Shown in pieces: positions 24,773 through 34,179 of a stretch of DNA of 64,000 nt. The stretch is from an uncultured Bacilli bacterium. GTDB taxonomy: Bacteria; Bacillota_I; Bacilli_A; RF39; UBA660. Numbering within the stretch: position 1 is the stretch's first letter; every line of letters begins with the position of its first letter. The position numbers and the translations under genes were made by a program. The stretch spans positions 36,752 to 100,751 of the forward strand of contig CAKPOS010000004.1 of assembly GCA_934176955.1 (NCBI GenBank), in the 5' to 3' direction. Below the pieces are notes generated by a model that was given only the letters and a program-made list of their open reading frames with translations, was not told the DNA's origin and made no database searches.

Positions 24773-25525
24773 ATGAAAACATATACTTATGAACAAATTA
24801 TACAAGAAAGAAAAAGGGAATATTTAGAATTGCTAACACAAATAAAGTCTTTACAAAAATATATTGAAAAGACAAAAAATACAGATGATTATCAATTAGA
24901 TTATATTGGTTATTTTGGAACTCAAGAACCTAATTTAGTAATCTATGTGGATGAACATTATCATTTATTAGAAAAAGGAATGAAAAAGTTGATGGATAAA
25001 CTAGGAATTCCTACTGTAAAAGGAAAAAATATTTTTCTACCTAGCCAAAAACTTTCATCAGAATATTTTATCGGTCGAAAAAAAGTCATTCAAATTACTG
25101 ATTTAGAAAATTTCAGAAAAGATATGGAAAAAATCTTAAACAGTGAACTTGCTTTGGAATTAAAGCAATATGACAATAATGGAATTATTGAACAATATAG
25201 TCTAAATGATTATTTAATGGTACATACTTCAAGTTGTACGAAGGTATTTAATGGTAAAATAGAATTATTTCATGATTATTTTCCTGAATCGTTGTTGTTT
25301 ACAGCAGAAAATAACTATGTAGATGAGAAAAAAGCTATTCATTTATTTAAAGAAGAGTATCCTAGTTCCTTATTTTCTGACTATTTTCAATCTCGACTAG
25401 AAAAACAAGATACTTTAGAATATCAAATGGATGAAAGTTTAAATGGAAGAAATTTAAATGGAGAACACTTAACAGGAACAATTTCTCAAAAAAAGATTTT
25501 GATTCATACCAAGAATAAAAGGTGA
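24773..25525 (+). CDS. Hypothetical soluble protein
   Basis: A 250-residue protein with no membrane segment, a helical start (about 1-40) and a mixed alpha/beta body containing YIGYFGTQEPNLVIYVDEHY. I do not recognise it. AGGAGA precedes the ATG. It sits between the Tim44-like gene and the DUF975/CmpB gene (4-bp gap), which suggests a joint membrane-related unit. Confidence 0.6.
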   Translation: MKTYTYEQIIQERKREYLELLTQIKSLQKYIEKTKNTDDYQLDYIGYFGTQEPNLVIYVDEHYHLLEKGMKKLMDKLGIPTVKGKNIFLPSQKLSSEYFIGRKKVIQITDLENFRKDMEKILNSELALELKQYDNNGIIEQYSLNDYLMVHTSSCTKVFNGKIELFHDYFPESLLFTAENNYVDEKKAIHLFKEEYPSSLFSDYFQSRLEKQDTLEYQMDESLNGRNLNGEHLTGTISQKKILIHTKNKR

Positions 25526-25529
25526 TGAA

Positions 25530-27089
25530 ATGATAAAAAGAAAAGAATTAAAAAGAACAGCGAAAGCAACAATTAAACATCATTACTTTCGCAATGTTCT
25601 ATTAGTTTTTATTTGTTCCCTTCTTTTAGCAGGAGGGTTTAATTATACGACTAAAAATATTCAAGAAATTGATATTCATGATAAAAAAGTAAATCAAATT
25701 TTAAACAATAAAAGTCTTACTTCCAGTGAAATCTTAGGGGAATTACTAGAAAAAACTACTCAAGAGAAAAAACTAGAAAGAATGATAGAAAATAAATATA
25801 CTAATGGTGTTCTTTCTTATTTAATTAATGATTTAATTAGTAGTAAATCGATTATCTTTTCTTTCTTAAATAGTGCTAATAAAATATTTTTTCATAATAA
25901 AATAGGTCTTGGGGTAGTTGTTTTTATTAGCAGTATCTTAATTAGTTTATTTAGTATTTTATTTATTAATGCTATTGAGGTAGGAAAGTGTCGCTACTTT
26001 TTAGAACAGAGAAGATACTATGGGACAAAGATTGATAGAGTATTATTTCCTTATCTGATGAAAAAAACTTTCCATCTTGCTTATATTTTATTTATTCGTT
26101 CTATCTACCAATTTTTATTTAATTTAACTATTATTGGAGGTTTTATTAAATATTATGAATATTTTTTTGTTCCTTATATTTTAGCTGAAAATCCCAATAT
26201 CAAGAAAAAAGATGCCTTTCTTTTATCAAAAGAATTATCCAGTGGCTGTAAATGGGAATTATTTTGTTTAGATTTATCTATGCTAGGTTGGGATATTTTA
26301 CGCGTATTTACATTAAACTTAAGTGCCGTATTTTATTCTGATCTTTATAAAGAAGCCTTATATGCTGAAGTTTATATGAACCTTAGAAAAGAAAAATTCA
26401 GTACTTTATCTCATCCTGAACTTTTAAATGATGAATATCTAGCTATTGACATTCCTAAAGAGGAAAGCTACCCTGAAGAAAAATTCAGTATTCCTGTTAG
26501 TAAAATGAATAAAGCGCTTCATTTAAATTATGATAGAGATTATGGTATTAAATCGTACATTTTATTTTTCTTTACTTTTTCTATTATTGGCTTTCTGTGG
26601 GAAGTTTTACTTCACTTAATTAGTGATGGCTGCTTTGTTAATCGAGGAACTATGCATGGACCTTGGCTTCCTATCTATGGCTGTGGGGGAGTACTGATTT
26701 TAATTCTCTTAAAACGCTATCGCGATAAGCCTTTCTCTCTATTTCTAGCTACATTTTTATTATGTGGAGTTGTTGAATATGGAACAGCCTGGTTTTTGGA
26801 AACATTCAGACATTTAAAATATTGGGATTATACGGGATATTTTTTAAATATTCATGGTCGTGTCTGTTTAGAAGGTCTTCTTGTTTTTGGATTAGGTGGT
26901 TGTGGCTTTACTTATATTATTGCTCCTATTTTAGACAATCTTTACCAACAATTCAATCATAAGCTTACTACTGCTTTATGTATAGTCTTATTATTTTCTT
27001 TTAGTGTTGATTTTATCTATTCTAGTTTTTTTCCTAATACAGGAGAAGGGATTACTAAAGAAATTTATACGAATCATAATATTGATTAA
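25530..27089 (+). CDS. DUF975 plus CmpB-type membrane protein
   Basis: A 519-residue polytopic membrane protein. The first ~310 residues look like DUF975, with KRTAKATIKHHYFRNVLLVF at the start and four to five membrane helices. The last ~180 resemble the putative ABC-transporter type IV (CmpB) family: IGFLWEVLLHLI, then GTMHGPWLPIYGCGGVLI and VEYGTAWFLE. The two families often occur as separate proteins, so this is a fusion. Function is unknown; no ATPase gene is adjacent. AAGGTGATG precedes the ATG. Confidence 0.75.
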   Translation: MIKRKELKRTAKATIKHHYFRNVLLVFICSLLLAGGFNYTTKNIQEIDIHDKKVNQILNNKSLTSSEILGELLEKTTQEKKLERMIENKYTNGVLSYLINDLISSKSIIFSFLNSANKIFFHNKIGLGVVVFISSILISLFSILFINAIEVGKCRYFLEQRRYYGTKIDRVLFPYLMKKTFHLAYILFIRSIYQFLFNLTIIGGFIKYYEYFFVPYILAENPNIKKKDAFLLSKELSSGCKWELFCLDLSMLGWDILRVFTLNLSAVFYSDLYKEALYAEVYMNLRKEKFSTLSHPELLNDEYLAIDIPKEESYPEEKFSIPVSKMNKALHLNYDRDYGIKSYILFFFTFSIIGFLWEVLLHLISDGCFVNRGTMHGPWLPIYGCGGVLILILLKRYRDKPFSLFLATFLLCGVVEYGTAWFLETFRHLKYWDYTGYFLNIHGRVCLEGLLVFGLGGCGFTYIIAPILDNLYQQFNHKLTTALCIVLLFSFSVDFIYSSFFPNTGEGITKEIYTNHNID

Positions 27090-27107
27090 ATAGAAGAAGG
27101 TGAAGAG

Positions 27108-27212
27108 ATGCAAAAAATACTGAAAAAGATATTCCCATATATATTTACATTTTTCTGGGTAGTCGTTTTATTTTTAGGAACTTATTTATTATTAAGGAAT
27201 GCAAAATATTAA
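27108..27212 (+). CDS. Small single-pass membrane protein (34 residues)
   Basis: A 34-codon gene beginning MQKILKKIFPYIFTFFW, a basic start followed by one membrane segment (about 9-28) and a short polar tail. It has an excellent ribosome site (GAAGAAGGTGAAG) and follows the DUF975/CmpB gene by 18 bp, so it is probably a small partner or a regulatory peptide of that operon. No family is recognised. Confidence 0.6.
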   Translation: MQKILKKIFPYIFTFFWVVVLFLGTYLLLRNAKY

Positions 27213-27434
27213 TCTATTAATAAAAATACATTAAATTAGTATTTAATTTATCAATGAAAAAAGCGTAATAAATATAAGGATATTATTTATAAAACATGAA
27301 ATAGTAATACACTTTTATTTTATTACTTATTAATTCTTTATTATTTCCTTGAATTTTTAAATTAATTTTGTTAAGATAAGGAATACCTTTTTATTTTAGT
27401 TAGGGAAATAATTAATAAATTTGGAGGTTTTTGT

Positions 27435-29336
27435 ATGAATGGAGTTTATCAATTAAAAAAGATAATAAAGGATACCGCTTTAATGGAGGATGATTATCAT
27501 TGCTTTTTAATGAATGTTAAAACAAATGAAATTATTGGAAAGTTAGAAAATAAAGAATTTTTGTATGATAAAGATGAAACAATAGTAGGAGATCGTTTTT
27601 ATTTTTTGGGTAGAAAAGGATTAACTTCTATTTATGATGCAAAAAAAGAACAATTTGTTCTTCAAGATTGTCATAAAAGATTTGAAGATAAGGATTTTTA
27701 TTTTTTCACAGATAAAGATGAAAAATGGCATATTTTTAATATTAAAAATCTAGAAGGACATACTTTTAATAATACTTCTTTTGATGAAGTTCAATATTTA
27801 ACAACTGGTAAAAATTTTTATGGAGATGCTCTTTCTTATTATAGTTTAACAAAAAATGATAAAAAAGCATTCTTTATTATTGAAGGGAACTATTTATCTT
27901 CCTTTTTATATGATGATATTATTGCTAGTAATCAGGCCTTAATTTTTACAGAAGGAAGAAAAAAGTGGTTTCAAAAAGCAGATGGTGTATTGTATTCTGA
28001 TGAGAATAAAGTTTTATATGATAGGATTAAAATCGATGAAAATGGCTTTGCTTATGGATTTAATGAGAATAGTATCGATATTTATGAAGATTCTCCTATT
28101 GGCTATCAATCTTTATTTTATACAACACTTTATGATGAAATTCATTTTTTTCAAAAAAGAAGATCTAGCTATGATGATGAATTTTTATTTGAAGTAAAAA
28201 AAGATGGTTATTGTGGAATCATTATAGGAAAAAGAAAAAAGACTTTTAGCGGTGTTTTAGAGTGTCAAAAATTATTTGATTTAACGTATGATTATATTGA
28301 TAAAGATGAATTTAATACGGGATTTATTCTAGAGAAAAATGGGAAAAAAGGATATTTAAATTTTGATGATGAAAAATATTCTTTACCCATTGAATATGAT
28401 GCTATTAATATAGTGAATTATTATTATCAACTATTTGCAATTATCAGTATGAATGGAAAAACTAGTATAATAAAATTTTTAAAAGATGGAAAAATTTCTC
28501 ATTTAGTAGATGATATTAATTTATTGAGTCAAGAAAATGGGTTAATTTTTTACCAGAAAAATCAACAAAATCATCTCCTTTACTTAGAAAAATTTAAAAA
28601 TTGTTCTTCTGAAAATTTAATTTTTGAAGATTTATCTAATTGCTCTAAAGTAGGAAACTGTTATCTTATTACGCAAAAAGGGAAAAAAGGGTTAATTTAT
28701 CCTCATCATTTTATTATTCCCCCTCATTACAAAGAAATTGAATTAGACTTTGTTCCAAGTGGAAATCAGGAGTCTGATGAAGTTATTTTTTCTCTTGAAA
28801 CTGCTGAAAATCAATACTTTCTTGGTAGCAATTTAAGAAATCCTGAAACAGGATGTTTTAATTTTAATATTCATCATGAAAAAAGTTATTTAGATATTGA
28901 ATTAAATCATGGTATTGCTGTTTTAAAAGATAAACAAAATACTTATATTCAAAATTATTATGGTGAATTATTGAAGACTTTTCCACGAGATACAAAAGTT
29001 AAATTCCTTTCTCATTCTTTGGATTTTTGTATATATTTTATTCATGGAGAATTTTATAAGTATTCTTTTAAAGAATATTCTTCTTCAAAAAAAAGTACTT
29101 TTGCTTTAGCAACTTCTGAGGATATTGGTCTATGTGTTAGAGCTTATCAATGTTTTGATGAAATGATTATTGTAAACGGTTATGATGATAAAGAAATGAA
29201 TAGATTCTATTCTAATTTAGAAAAAGAGAAAAAAAATGTTTCTGAAGTTGTAGATAATCTTGAAAAAATGGACCATAATTCTTTTACAGATACGAATCTT
29301 TTTGTCAAAAAGTTGTCTTTAAAACCTTTAAAATAA
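27435..29336 (+). CDS. Large beta-repeat (degenerate WG-type) protein
   Basis: A 633-residue protein made of repeated beta units of about 45-60 residues. Units such as KNGKKGYLNFDDEKYSLPIE and GKKGLIYPHHFIIPPHYKEI resemble WG beta-repeats (G-x-x-x ... I-P-x-x-Y-D-x-I). No signal peptide or membrane segment is present. WG-repeat proteins are common in gut bacteria and phage-like regions and of unknown function. It is transcribed alone, 222 bp downstream of the small membrane-protein gene; that gap is AT-rich with no clear features. Confidence 0.6.
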   Translation: MNGVYQLKKIIKDTALMEDDYHCFLMNVKTNEIIGKLENKEFLYDKDETIVGDRFYFLGRKGLTSIYDAKKEQFVLQDCHKRFEDKDFYFFTDKDEKWHIFNIKNLEGHTFNNTSFDEVQYLTTGKNFYGDALSYYSLTKNDKKAFFIIEGNYLSSFLYDDIIASNQALIFTEGRKKWFQKADGVLYSDENKVLYDRIKIDENGFAYGFNENSIDIYEDSPIGYQSLFYTTLYDEIHFFQKRRSSYDDEFLFEVKKDGYCGIIIGKRKKTFSGVLECQKLFDLTYDYIDKDEFNTGFILEKNGKKGYLNFDDEKYSLPIEYDAINIVNYYYQLFAIISMNGKTSIIKFLKDGKISHLVDDINLLSQENGLIFYQKNQQNHLLYLEKFKNCSSENLIFEDLSNCSKVGNCYLITQKGKKGLIYPHHFIIPPHYKEIELDFVPSGNQESDEVIFSLETAENQYFLGSNLRNPETGCFNFNIHHEKSYLDIELNHGIAVLKDKQNTYIQNYYGELLKTFPRDTKVKFLSHSLDFCIYFIHGEFYKYSFKEYSSSKKSTFALATSEDIGLCVRAYQCFDEMIIVNGYDDKEMNRFYSNLEKEKKNVSEVVDNLEKMDHNSFTDTNLFVKKLSLKPLK

Positions 29337-29438
29337 AATTGATTCATCTTATCAAAAATAATATCTATTTTACTAGCTTTTATGCTAGTATTTTTCTTTT
29401 GGGTTGACAATTTTTTTGAAAAAATTTATTGATTTCTC

Positions 29439-29467
29439 TTGACAAGGGAAAACAATGTGTCTATACT
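29439..29467 (+). promoter_or_regulatory. Sigma-A promoter of the tetR-yhgE operon
   Basis: TTGACA (29439-29444), a 17-bp spacer and TATACT (29462-29467): a near-perfect vegetative promoter 45 bp before the TetR start. A palindromic operator begins eight bases after the -10. Confidence 0.85.
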
Positions 29468-29474
29468 ATACTGG

Positions 29475-29491
29475 TATACCGAAACGGTATA
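29475..29491 (+). promoter_or_regulatory. TetR-type operator palindrome
   Basis: TATACCGAAACGGTATA is a perfect palindrome of two 7-bp arms around AAA, just downstream of the -10 box and over the likely transcription start. Flanking CTATAC/GTATAG repeats extend the symmetry. The position fits autorepression by the TetR protein encoded next. Confidence 0.8.
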
Positions 29492-29512
29492 GTAGTATAG
29501 TAGGTGAAGAAT

Positions 29513-30091
29513 ATGGGAAAAAACGAAAATATCATTACTGCTGCTAGAGAATTATTTATTCAGTATAGCTTTGATAAAGTATCGATGGATGAAATTGCTA
29601 AAAAAGCGGGCGTTACTAAAAAAACAATCTATTATTACTTTCGGGACAAGCAAGAACTTTTTCAGTATTTTATATCTGAAGAGTTAGAAAAAATGCATAA
29701 AAAGTTTGAAGCAACAGAAAAGAAAAAAGAAACATTTTTAGAAAAAGTAAGTGAAAATTTAAATCATGTTTTATCTGTTAGTAAAGATAATCAATTATTA
29801 ATTCATTTAATCAAAGAAAAAGAAAGTAAAAGTTTTCATCATCAAGATTTTTTTCAAGTCTATGAAACAAGAATTATTTCTTACTTAGAGAAAAAAATTA
29901 AAGAAGAAATTTCTAAAGGAAATATTAAAGAGTGTGATGCTCATTTAACAGCATTTATTATTTATAAAACTATCTATTCTTTAACATTTGAATATGATGA
30001 AAAATTCGATCGAAAAAGAGTTTGTAAAGAAGTTACTAATATTCTTTCAAATGGTTTATTGGTAAAAGGGGGAGATAAAAATGAAAAATAA
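29513..30091 (+). CDS. TetR-family repressor
   Basis: A 192-residue TetR regulator. The N-terminal HTH (about residues 5-50) reads AARELFIQYSFDKVSMDEIA then AKKAGVTKKTIYYYFRDKQE, the classic family pattern; the C-terminal helical domain would bind a ligand. The ATG at 29513 follows TAGGTG, which fits better than the GTG at 29504. It overlaps the YhgE/Pip gene by 11 bp, and a palindromic operator covers their promoter, so it most likely represses its own operon. Confidence 0.9.
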   Translation: MGKNENIITAARELFIQYSFDKVSMDEIAKKAGVTKKTIYYYFRDKQELFQYFISEELEKMHKKFEATEKKKETFLEKVSENLNHVLSVSKDNQLLIHLIKEKESKSFHHQDFFQVYETRIISYLEKKIKEEISKGNIKECDAHLTAFIIYKTIYSLTFEYDEKFDRKRVCKEVTNILSNGLLVKGGDKNEK

Positions 30092-31991
30092 AAAGAATTC
30101 ATTATTTTCTTATATTGTTATTCTTGCTGTTTTATGTATTCCATTTATGTATAGCTTTTTCTATTTAAAAGCTTATTGGGATCCATATGGAGAAGGAAAT
30201 ATCGATAATTTGCCTGTTGCTATCGTTAATGAAGATAAAGGTAGTAGAGGAGTGGAATTAGTAAATAGTATTAAGAAAAGTAAAAAATTAAAATTATCTG
30301 TTGTGGATTTAGATGAGGCTAATGATGGATTAGATGATAAAACTTATTATGCAGTAATTCGTATTCCAAAAGATTTTTCTAGTAGTATGGAAAGTGCTTC
30401 AACGACTTCTAAAAAACATGCAACTATTACTTATTCACCAAATCAAAAATCCAATTACTTGGCTAGCCAAATTATTAATAATGTGGTTTTAAATGTCGAA
30501 AAAAGTCTAGATAACAGTGTCAATTCTGCTATTGTTGAACAGTTATCCGATAATTTAAATCAAGTTCCTGAACAGTTAAATACTATTTATGATGGATTTA
30601 CAAAATTAAATGAAGGAACAGAACAATTAAAAAATGGAAGTAATACTTTAAATCAAGGTATTTCTTCATTGCAATCCAATTATACTTTATTTCATCAAGG
30701 ACTAAATACTTTGAATGAAGGAGCCAATACTTTAGATCAAAGGGTTGGGGCTTTAGATTCTTTAACGGATGGTGTTAATCGTTTAACTAATGGTGTTTCT
30801 GATTTGAAGAATGGAAGCAATACTTTAACTAGTAGTTTAAATGCTTACGTTGATGGTGTAAATAATACATTAGGTTATACAGAAAATTTAGTTGCTTTAA
30901 TTAATGCTACAATTTGTCCAAAAGTTGTTTCTGGTACTGCTACTGTATATGAACAACAAATGTGTGGAATTGCTCAAGGATTATCTCAAACTTCTGAGAA
31001 GACAGGAAATACTACTGTTACTAATTATTTAAAAGTAAGTGGTAATGCGATTAAAGAAGGAAATGCTAGTATTCATCAAGGAATTAATTTATTAAATACG
31101 AATGTTTCTCAATTTGAAGATGGTATGAGTAAAATGCAAGAACTCAAAAATGCTGTTCATCAAATTGCTACAGGGACAAATACATTAGCGCAAAGTTCTA
31201 ATCAAATTGTATCAGGAATTAATGCTTTAGCTGATGGTTCTCATACCTTAAATAATGGAATTTCTACTTTGAATGATAGTGTAGTAGATGCTAAAAATAC
31301 TTTAGGGACAAAGATAGAAGATACGAAAAAAGATTTAGAGTCAACGAAAGGACTTTCTGAATATAGTAAAAATCCTGTTGCTGTTGATACTAAACCAGTT
31401 AATGAAGTTAGTAGTTATGGTACAGCATTCTCACCATTATTTATTTCTATTGCTTTATGGGTTGGTGCTTTAATGATGTATGTTGTTTTATATTATGATA
31501 AAGAAAATAGATTTCCTAAATTATCTATTGATAATCAAAATTATTTACAAAGAACAGCTTTATATCATCTTTTAGCCACATTATCAGGAATCTTATTAGC
31601 ATTTTTATTAAATATTCTATTAGATTTTCATATTACTAATTATTTCTTATATTATGCTCTAATTGTTTTAGTGGCGAATACTTTTATTGCTATCATTGAA
31701 TTTTTAATCGTTAACTTTAAAGATGTTGGTAAATTTATTGCTTTAATTATTTTAGTATTACAATTGGCTGCAGCAGGAGGAACATTCCCTATTGAGACGG
31801 TAAGTAAATGCTTTAGATTCTTAAATCCAATATTACCAATGACTTATACTATTAATTTAATGAAAGAAGCTTTAATTACTATTGAGAGTAGTTTATTAAT
31901 GAAGAATTTATTTGTTGTTTTAGGAATTTTAATTGTATTGGTTATCTTTAATGTTGGTCATGATATTTATCATGATAAGAAAAGTAATTAA
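30081..31991 (+). CDS. YhgE/Pip-family membrane protein
   Basis: A 636-residue protein with one N-terminal membrane helix (about 8-28), a long extracellular region and a C-terminal bundle of about five helices with LQLAAAGGTFPIE and FLNPILPMTY, typical of the ABC-2-like end of YhgE/Pip proteins. The middle holds heptad-like repeats of the kind LxxGxxxLxxG (LNEGTEQLKNGSNTL), a known feature. In Lactococcus, Pip is a phage receptor; TetR-controlled YhgE proteins elsewhere are thought to handle toxic compounds. It is controlled by the adjacent tetR. Confidence 0.9.
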   Translation: MKNKKNSLFSYIVILAVLCIPFMYSFFYLKAYWDPYGEGNIDNLPVAIVNEDKGSRGVELVNSIKKSKKLKLSVVDLDEANDGLDDKTYYAVIRIPKDFSSSMESASTTSKKHATITYSPNQKSNYLASQIINNVVLNVEKSLDNSVNSAIVEQLSDNLNQVPEQLNTIYDGFTKLNEGTEQLKNGSNTLNQGISSLQSNYTLFHQGLNTLNEGANTLDQRVGALDSLTDGVNRLTNGVSDLKNGSNTLTSSLNAYVDGVNNTLGYTENLVALINATICPKVVSGTATVYEQQMCGIAQGLSQTSEKTGNTTVTNYLKVSGNAIKEGNASIHQGINLLNTNVSQFEDGMSKMQELKNAVHQIATGTNTLAQSSNQIVSGINALADGSHTLNNGISTLNDSVVDAKNTLGTKIEDTKKDLESTKGLSEYSKNPVAVDTKPVNEVSSYGTAFSPLFISIALWVGALMMYVVLYYDKENRFPKLSIDNQNYLQRTALYHLLATLSGILLAFLLNILLDFHITNYFLYYALIVLVANTFIAIIEFLIVNFKDVGKFIALIILVLQLAAAGGTFPIETVSKCFRFLNPILPMTYTINLMKEALITIESSLLMKNLFVVLGILIVLVIFNVGHDIYHDKKSN

Positions 31992-32021
31992 AAGAGTTCT
32001 AGGAAACTAGTTCTTTTTTTT
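31991..32021 (+). terminator. Rho-independent terminator
   Basis: AAAAGA and TCTTTT pair outside an inner CTAG-gaaa-CTAG stem, with a long T-run, directly after the stop of yhgE. Confidence 0.65.
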
Positions 32022-32025
32022 GTTT

Positions 32026-32076
32026 AAAATACTTCTGTTTCTGATTACTTTTGGTAAAGAGAAAGGTAAGTATTTT
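32026..32076 (+). repeat. Intergenic imperfect repeat, copy 1
   Basis: A hairpin-prone segment with AAAATACTT and AAGTATTTT at its ends and the core TTTGGTAAAGAGA at 32050-32062. A similar segment lies at 34092-34145 with the same core and the same end pattern (about 80 percent alike by eye). Both lie in intergenic space. Confidence 0.45.
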
Positions 32077-32134
32077 TTGTTTACTATTGACTTCTAGATT
32101 TATCTTTTATAAACTATGATTGTGGAGGTTTGTG

Positions 32135-32374
32135 ATGAGGGTAGATAAAGATATTATTAGTCAAAGAAGAGAAAAACCAATTATACAAAAGTTTTCATTA
32201 TTGCATGATGCTTGTAAGAAATATCCTTCGGTTGATTTAAAGACGTCATCAAAAAGTAAGTTATCGTTAGAAAAATTTGATTTAGATTTTGCTGAAGGAG
32301 GCTTTGTAGAAAAGTTTTGTTTGACTAATTTGGAAAGAAATGAAGTGAAAAAACTTCGAAGGATAAAGAAATAA
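32135..32374 (+). CDS. Small hypothetical protein
   Basis: A 79-residue basic protein with no recognised motif and no membrane segment. It contains DFAEGGFVEKFCLTNLER and a Lys/Arg-rich end. The ATG at 32135 follows GGAGG at good spacing, so I prefer it over the TTG 15 bases earlier. It is followed by a strong terminator. Confidence 0.5.
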   Translation: MRVDKDIISQRREKPIIQKFSLLHDACKKYPSVDLKTSSKSKLSLEKFDLDFAEGGFVEKFCLTNLERNEVKKLRRIKK

Positions 32375-32376
32375 TA

Positions 32377-32428
32377 AAAAAACTATTTGTAAGTGTAGAG
32401 GAGCAAAAGAGTTTACAAATAGTTTTTT
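32377..32428 (+). terminator. Strong rho-independent terminator
   Basis: AAAAAACTATTTGTAA and TTTACAAATAGTTTTTT form a long stem with a 19-base loop just after the small hypothetical gene. Confidence 0.8.
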
Positions 32429-32576
32429 ATGTTTGTCAATAATTTAGGAAAATGTCTTAAAAAAATTAAGCATAAGGTTACTACTCAGCCTTAAATTAGT
32501 GAAAGATAGAAAAATCACTAATTTTTTTCACAAAATTATGTGGAAATCAATAGCTATTGTTATTATTACTTTTCAA

Positions 32577-32585
32577 TGTTATAAT
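32577..32585 (+). promoter_or_regulatory. Extended -10 promoter element
   Basis: TGTTATAAT lies 24 bases before the start of the ASCH-like gene. The same nonamer occurs before the amidoligase-like gene, the 35225 gene and queA, so it is a favoured promoter form in this genome. Confidence 0.55.
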
Positions 32586-32608
32586 GATGATGTGAGGGGG
32601 ATAAATCT

Positions 32609-33145
32609 ATGGATAAAATGGAAAAAAATAGACTTATCGTGATTTCTATAATGAGTTACTATGCTAGACAAATATTTGCAGAAACAAAAAAATATGAATT
32701 TAGAAAATCTCCACTAAAAGATGATGATTTAAACAAAAAAATATATGTCTATTCAGCAAAAGAAGATAAAGCTTTAATTGGATATATAAAAGTTTCAGAT
32801 ATTTTAAAAGGAAATACCAAACAAATATTAAAAAAAACTGGTTATGATAATCGTTTGGATGGACATGAAATTGTTGATTATTATGGGGAAAATTTTCAAA
32901 AATGTTGTGCTTTAAAATTGTATGATGTTACAGAATTTGAAGAATATCTTTCTTTAAAAGAGATGAGAAAAATTGATCCAAATATACAATTTTCACAATA
33001 TTATTCTTATATTGATGAAAAAAGTCCATTATATCAAGTCATTAAAGAATGGGATAAGGCATTTAGTTTAGATGGTAATTTATGTAAAAATCCATACCAA
33101 GTCAAAAAATTAATATTGCAAAATGCAAGGAAAAGAGGAAAATAA
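32609..33145 (+). CDS. ASCH/PUA-like predicted RNA-binding protein
   Basis: A 178-residue soluble protein whose first 80 residues resemble an ASCH-type fold: IVISIMSYYARQIFAETKKY then EFRKSPL, followed by VYSAKEDKALIGYIKVSDIL. ASCH domains belong to the PUA superfamily and are predicted or shown to bind RNA or modified nucleosides. It overlaps the next ASCH gene's upstream frame and is followed by it after a single base, so they form an operon. GAGGGGG precedes the ATG. Confidence 0.6.
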   Translation: MDKMEKNRLIVISIMSYYARQIFAETKKYEFRKSPLKDDDLNKKIYVYSAKEDKALIGYIKVSDILKGNTKQILKKTGYDNRLDGHEIVDYYGENFQKCCALKLYDVTEFEEYLSLKEMRKIDPNIQFSQYYSYIDEKSPLYQVIKEWDKAFSLDGNLCKNPYQVKKLILQNARKRGK

Positions 33146-33146
33146 G

Positions 33147-33488
33147 ATGATTCATGAAATGAAACTACGACCTGAATATTATAATTTTATTCTAAATGGG
33201 ACAAAAAGAATTGAAATTCGGTTAAATGATGAAAAAAGACAAAAAATTCAATTAGGAGATAAAATAAAGTTTTTAAAAGAGCCTGATTTAACAGAGTCAT
33301 TTGATGCAAAAGTTGTTGGATTATTAAGATATCAATCTTTTGAAGAAATGTTTAATGATTATGATATTTCAACCTTGGCAGATCAATCAATGACAAAGGA
33401 GGAATTAATCTCTGTTTTAGAACAATTCTATACGAAAGAAAAGCAAAAAAAATATGGTGTATTAGGAATTAGAATTGATTTAATTTAA
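33147..33488 (+). CDS. ASCH-domain protein
   Basis: A 113-residue single ASCH domain. The core is MKLRPEYYNFILNGTKRIEI then RLNDEKR, followed by GDKIKFLKEP, a clean match to the family (K-x-Y-F-x-x-I-x-x-G-x-K-x-x-E-x-R). One related family member is an N4-acetylcytidine amidohydrolase, so binding or processing of a modified nucleoside is possible. I take the ATG at 33147, with AGAGGAAA upstream. It follows the other ASCH-like gene, from which it may be a diverged duplicate. Confidence 0.75.
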   Translation: MIHEMKLRPEYYNFILNGTKRIEIRLNDEKRQKIQLGDKIKFLKEPDLTESFDAKVVGLLRYQSFEEMFNDYDISTLADQSMTKEELISVLEQFYTKEKQKKYGVLGIRIDLI

Positions 33489-33524
33489 TTTCTTAAATAG
33501 AAAAAAACATTCGGGAGGGATTTT

Positions 33525-34055
33525 ATGGTAAAAATTGAAAGTTTAAAAGACTACATAGGAATTTTAAGTGAAGAAGAATTTATTCGACTAGCAAAGAAAA
33601 TATATGATATTACTGATTTTATTTGTGAAGATTATCCTAAACACAAAGAATGGTTTTTTCATCAGCAAATTCCTCGGATATTTACGCCAAATGGAGAAAT
33701 CCTTTTTGCAAGAGATGAAAACGACAGGGATAAAATTGTTGCTGTGGCTTGCTTGAAGAAAGATTTAGATGAACGAAAGATATGTACTTTATATGTATCA
33801 GAACAATTTAGGGGACAACATCTTGGTACAAAAATGATTGAGGAATCTATGAAATTTTTAGGCACAACAAAGCCTTTTATTACTTTAGCAGACTATAAAT
33901 TACCCATGTTTCAACCTATTATAGATAAATATTCTTGGCAATTAACAGAAGTTATTTTTGGATTATATAATAACAAGTCAAAAGAATTATGTTTTAATGG
34001 TTTCTTAACTAAAACAAACAGTAATAACAAAATGAAAATGAAAGTAAAAAAATAA
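33525..34055 (+). CDS. GNAT-family acetyltransferase
   Basis: A 176-residue GNAT protein. The acetyl-CoA-binding core is CTLYVSEQFRGQHLGTKMIE (QFRGQHLG loop), preceded by VAVACLKKDLDERK. The C-terminal part is divergent. The substrate is unknown. AGGGAGG precedes the ATG. It lies 36 bp after the ASCH gene and probably belongs to the same transcript. Confidence 0.8.
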   Translation: MVKIESLKDYIGILSEEEFIRLAKKIYDITDFICEDYPKHKEWFFHQQIPRIFTPNGEILFARDENDRDKIVAVACLKKDLDERKICTLYVSEQFRGQHLGTKMIEESMKFLGTTKPFITLADYKLPMFQPIIDKYSWQLTEVIFGLYNNKSKELCFNGFLTKTNSNNKMKMKVKK

Positions 34056-34091
34056 ATTTAGAAGTATCGATATATTAGAAAAAATAATATT

Positions 34092-34145
34092 GAAAGTACT
34101 TCTTTTTCTTTTTTCCTTTGGTAAAGAGAGAGATAAGTATTTTTC
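34092..34145 (+). repeat. Intergenic imperfect repeat, copy 2
   Basis: Second copy of the segment at 32026-32076, with GAAAGTACTT and AAGTATTTTTC at its ends and the identical core TTTGGTAAAGAGA at 34117-34129. The two copies bracket the small-protein/ASCH/ASCH/GNAT block. Confidence 0.45.
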
Positions 34146-34179
34146 TTTTATCAAATCTCTTTAAAAAGTTTTAACTATG

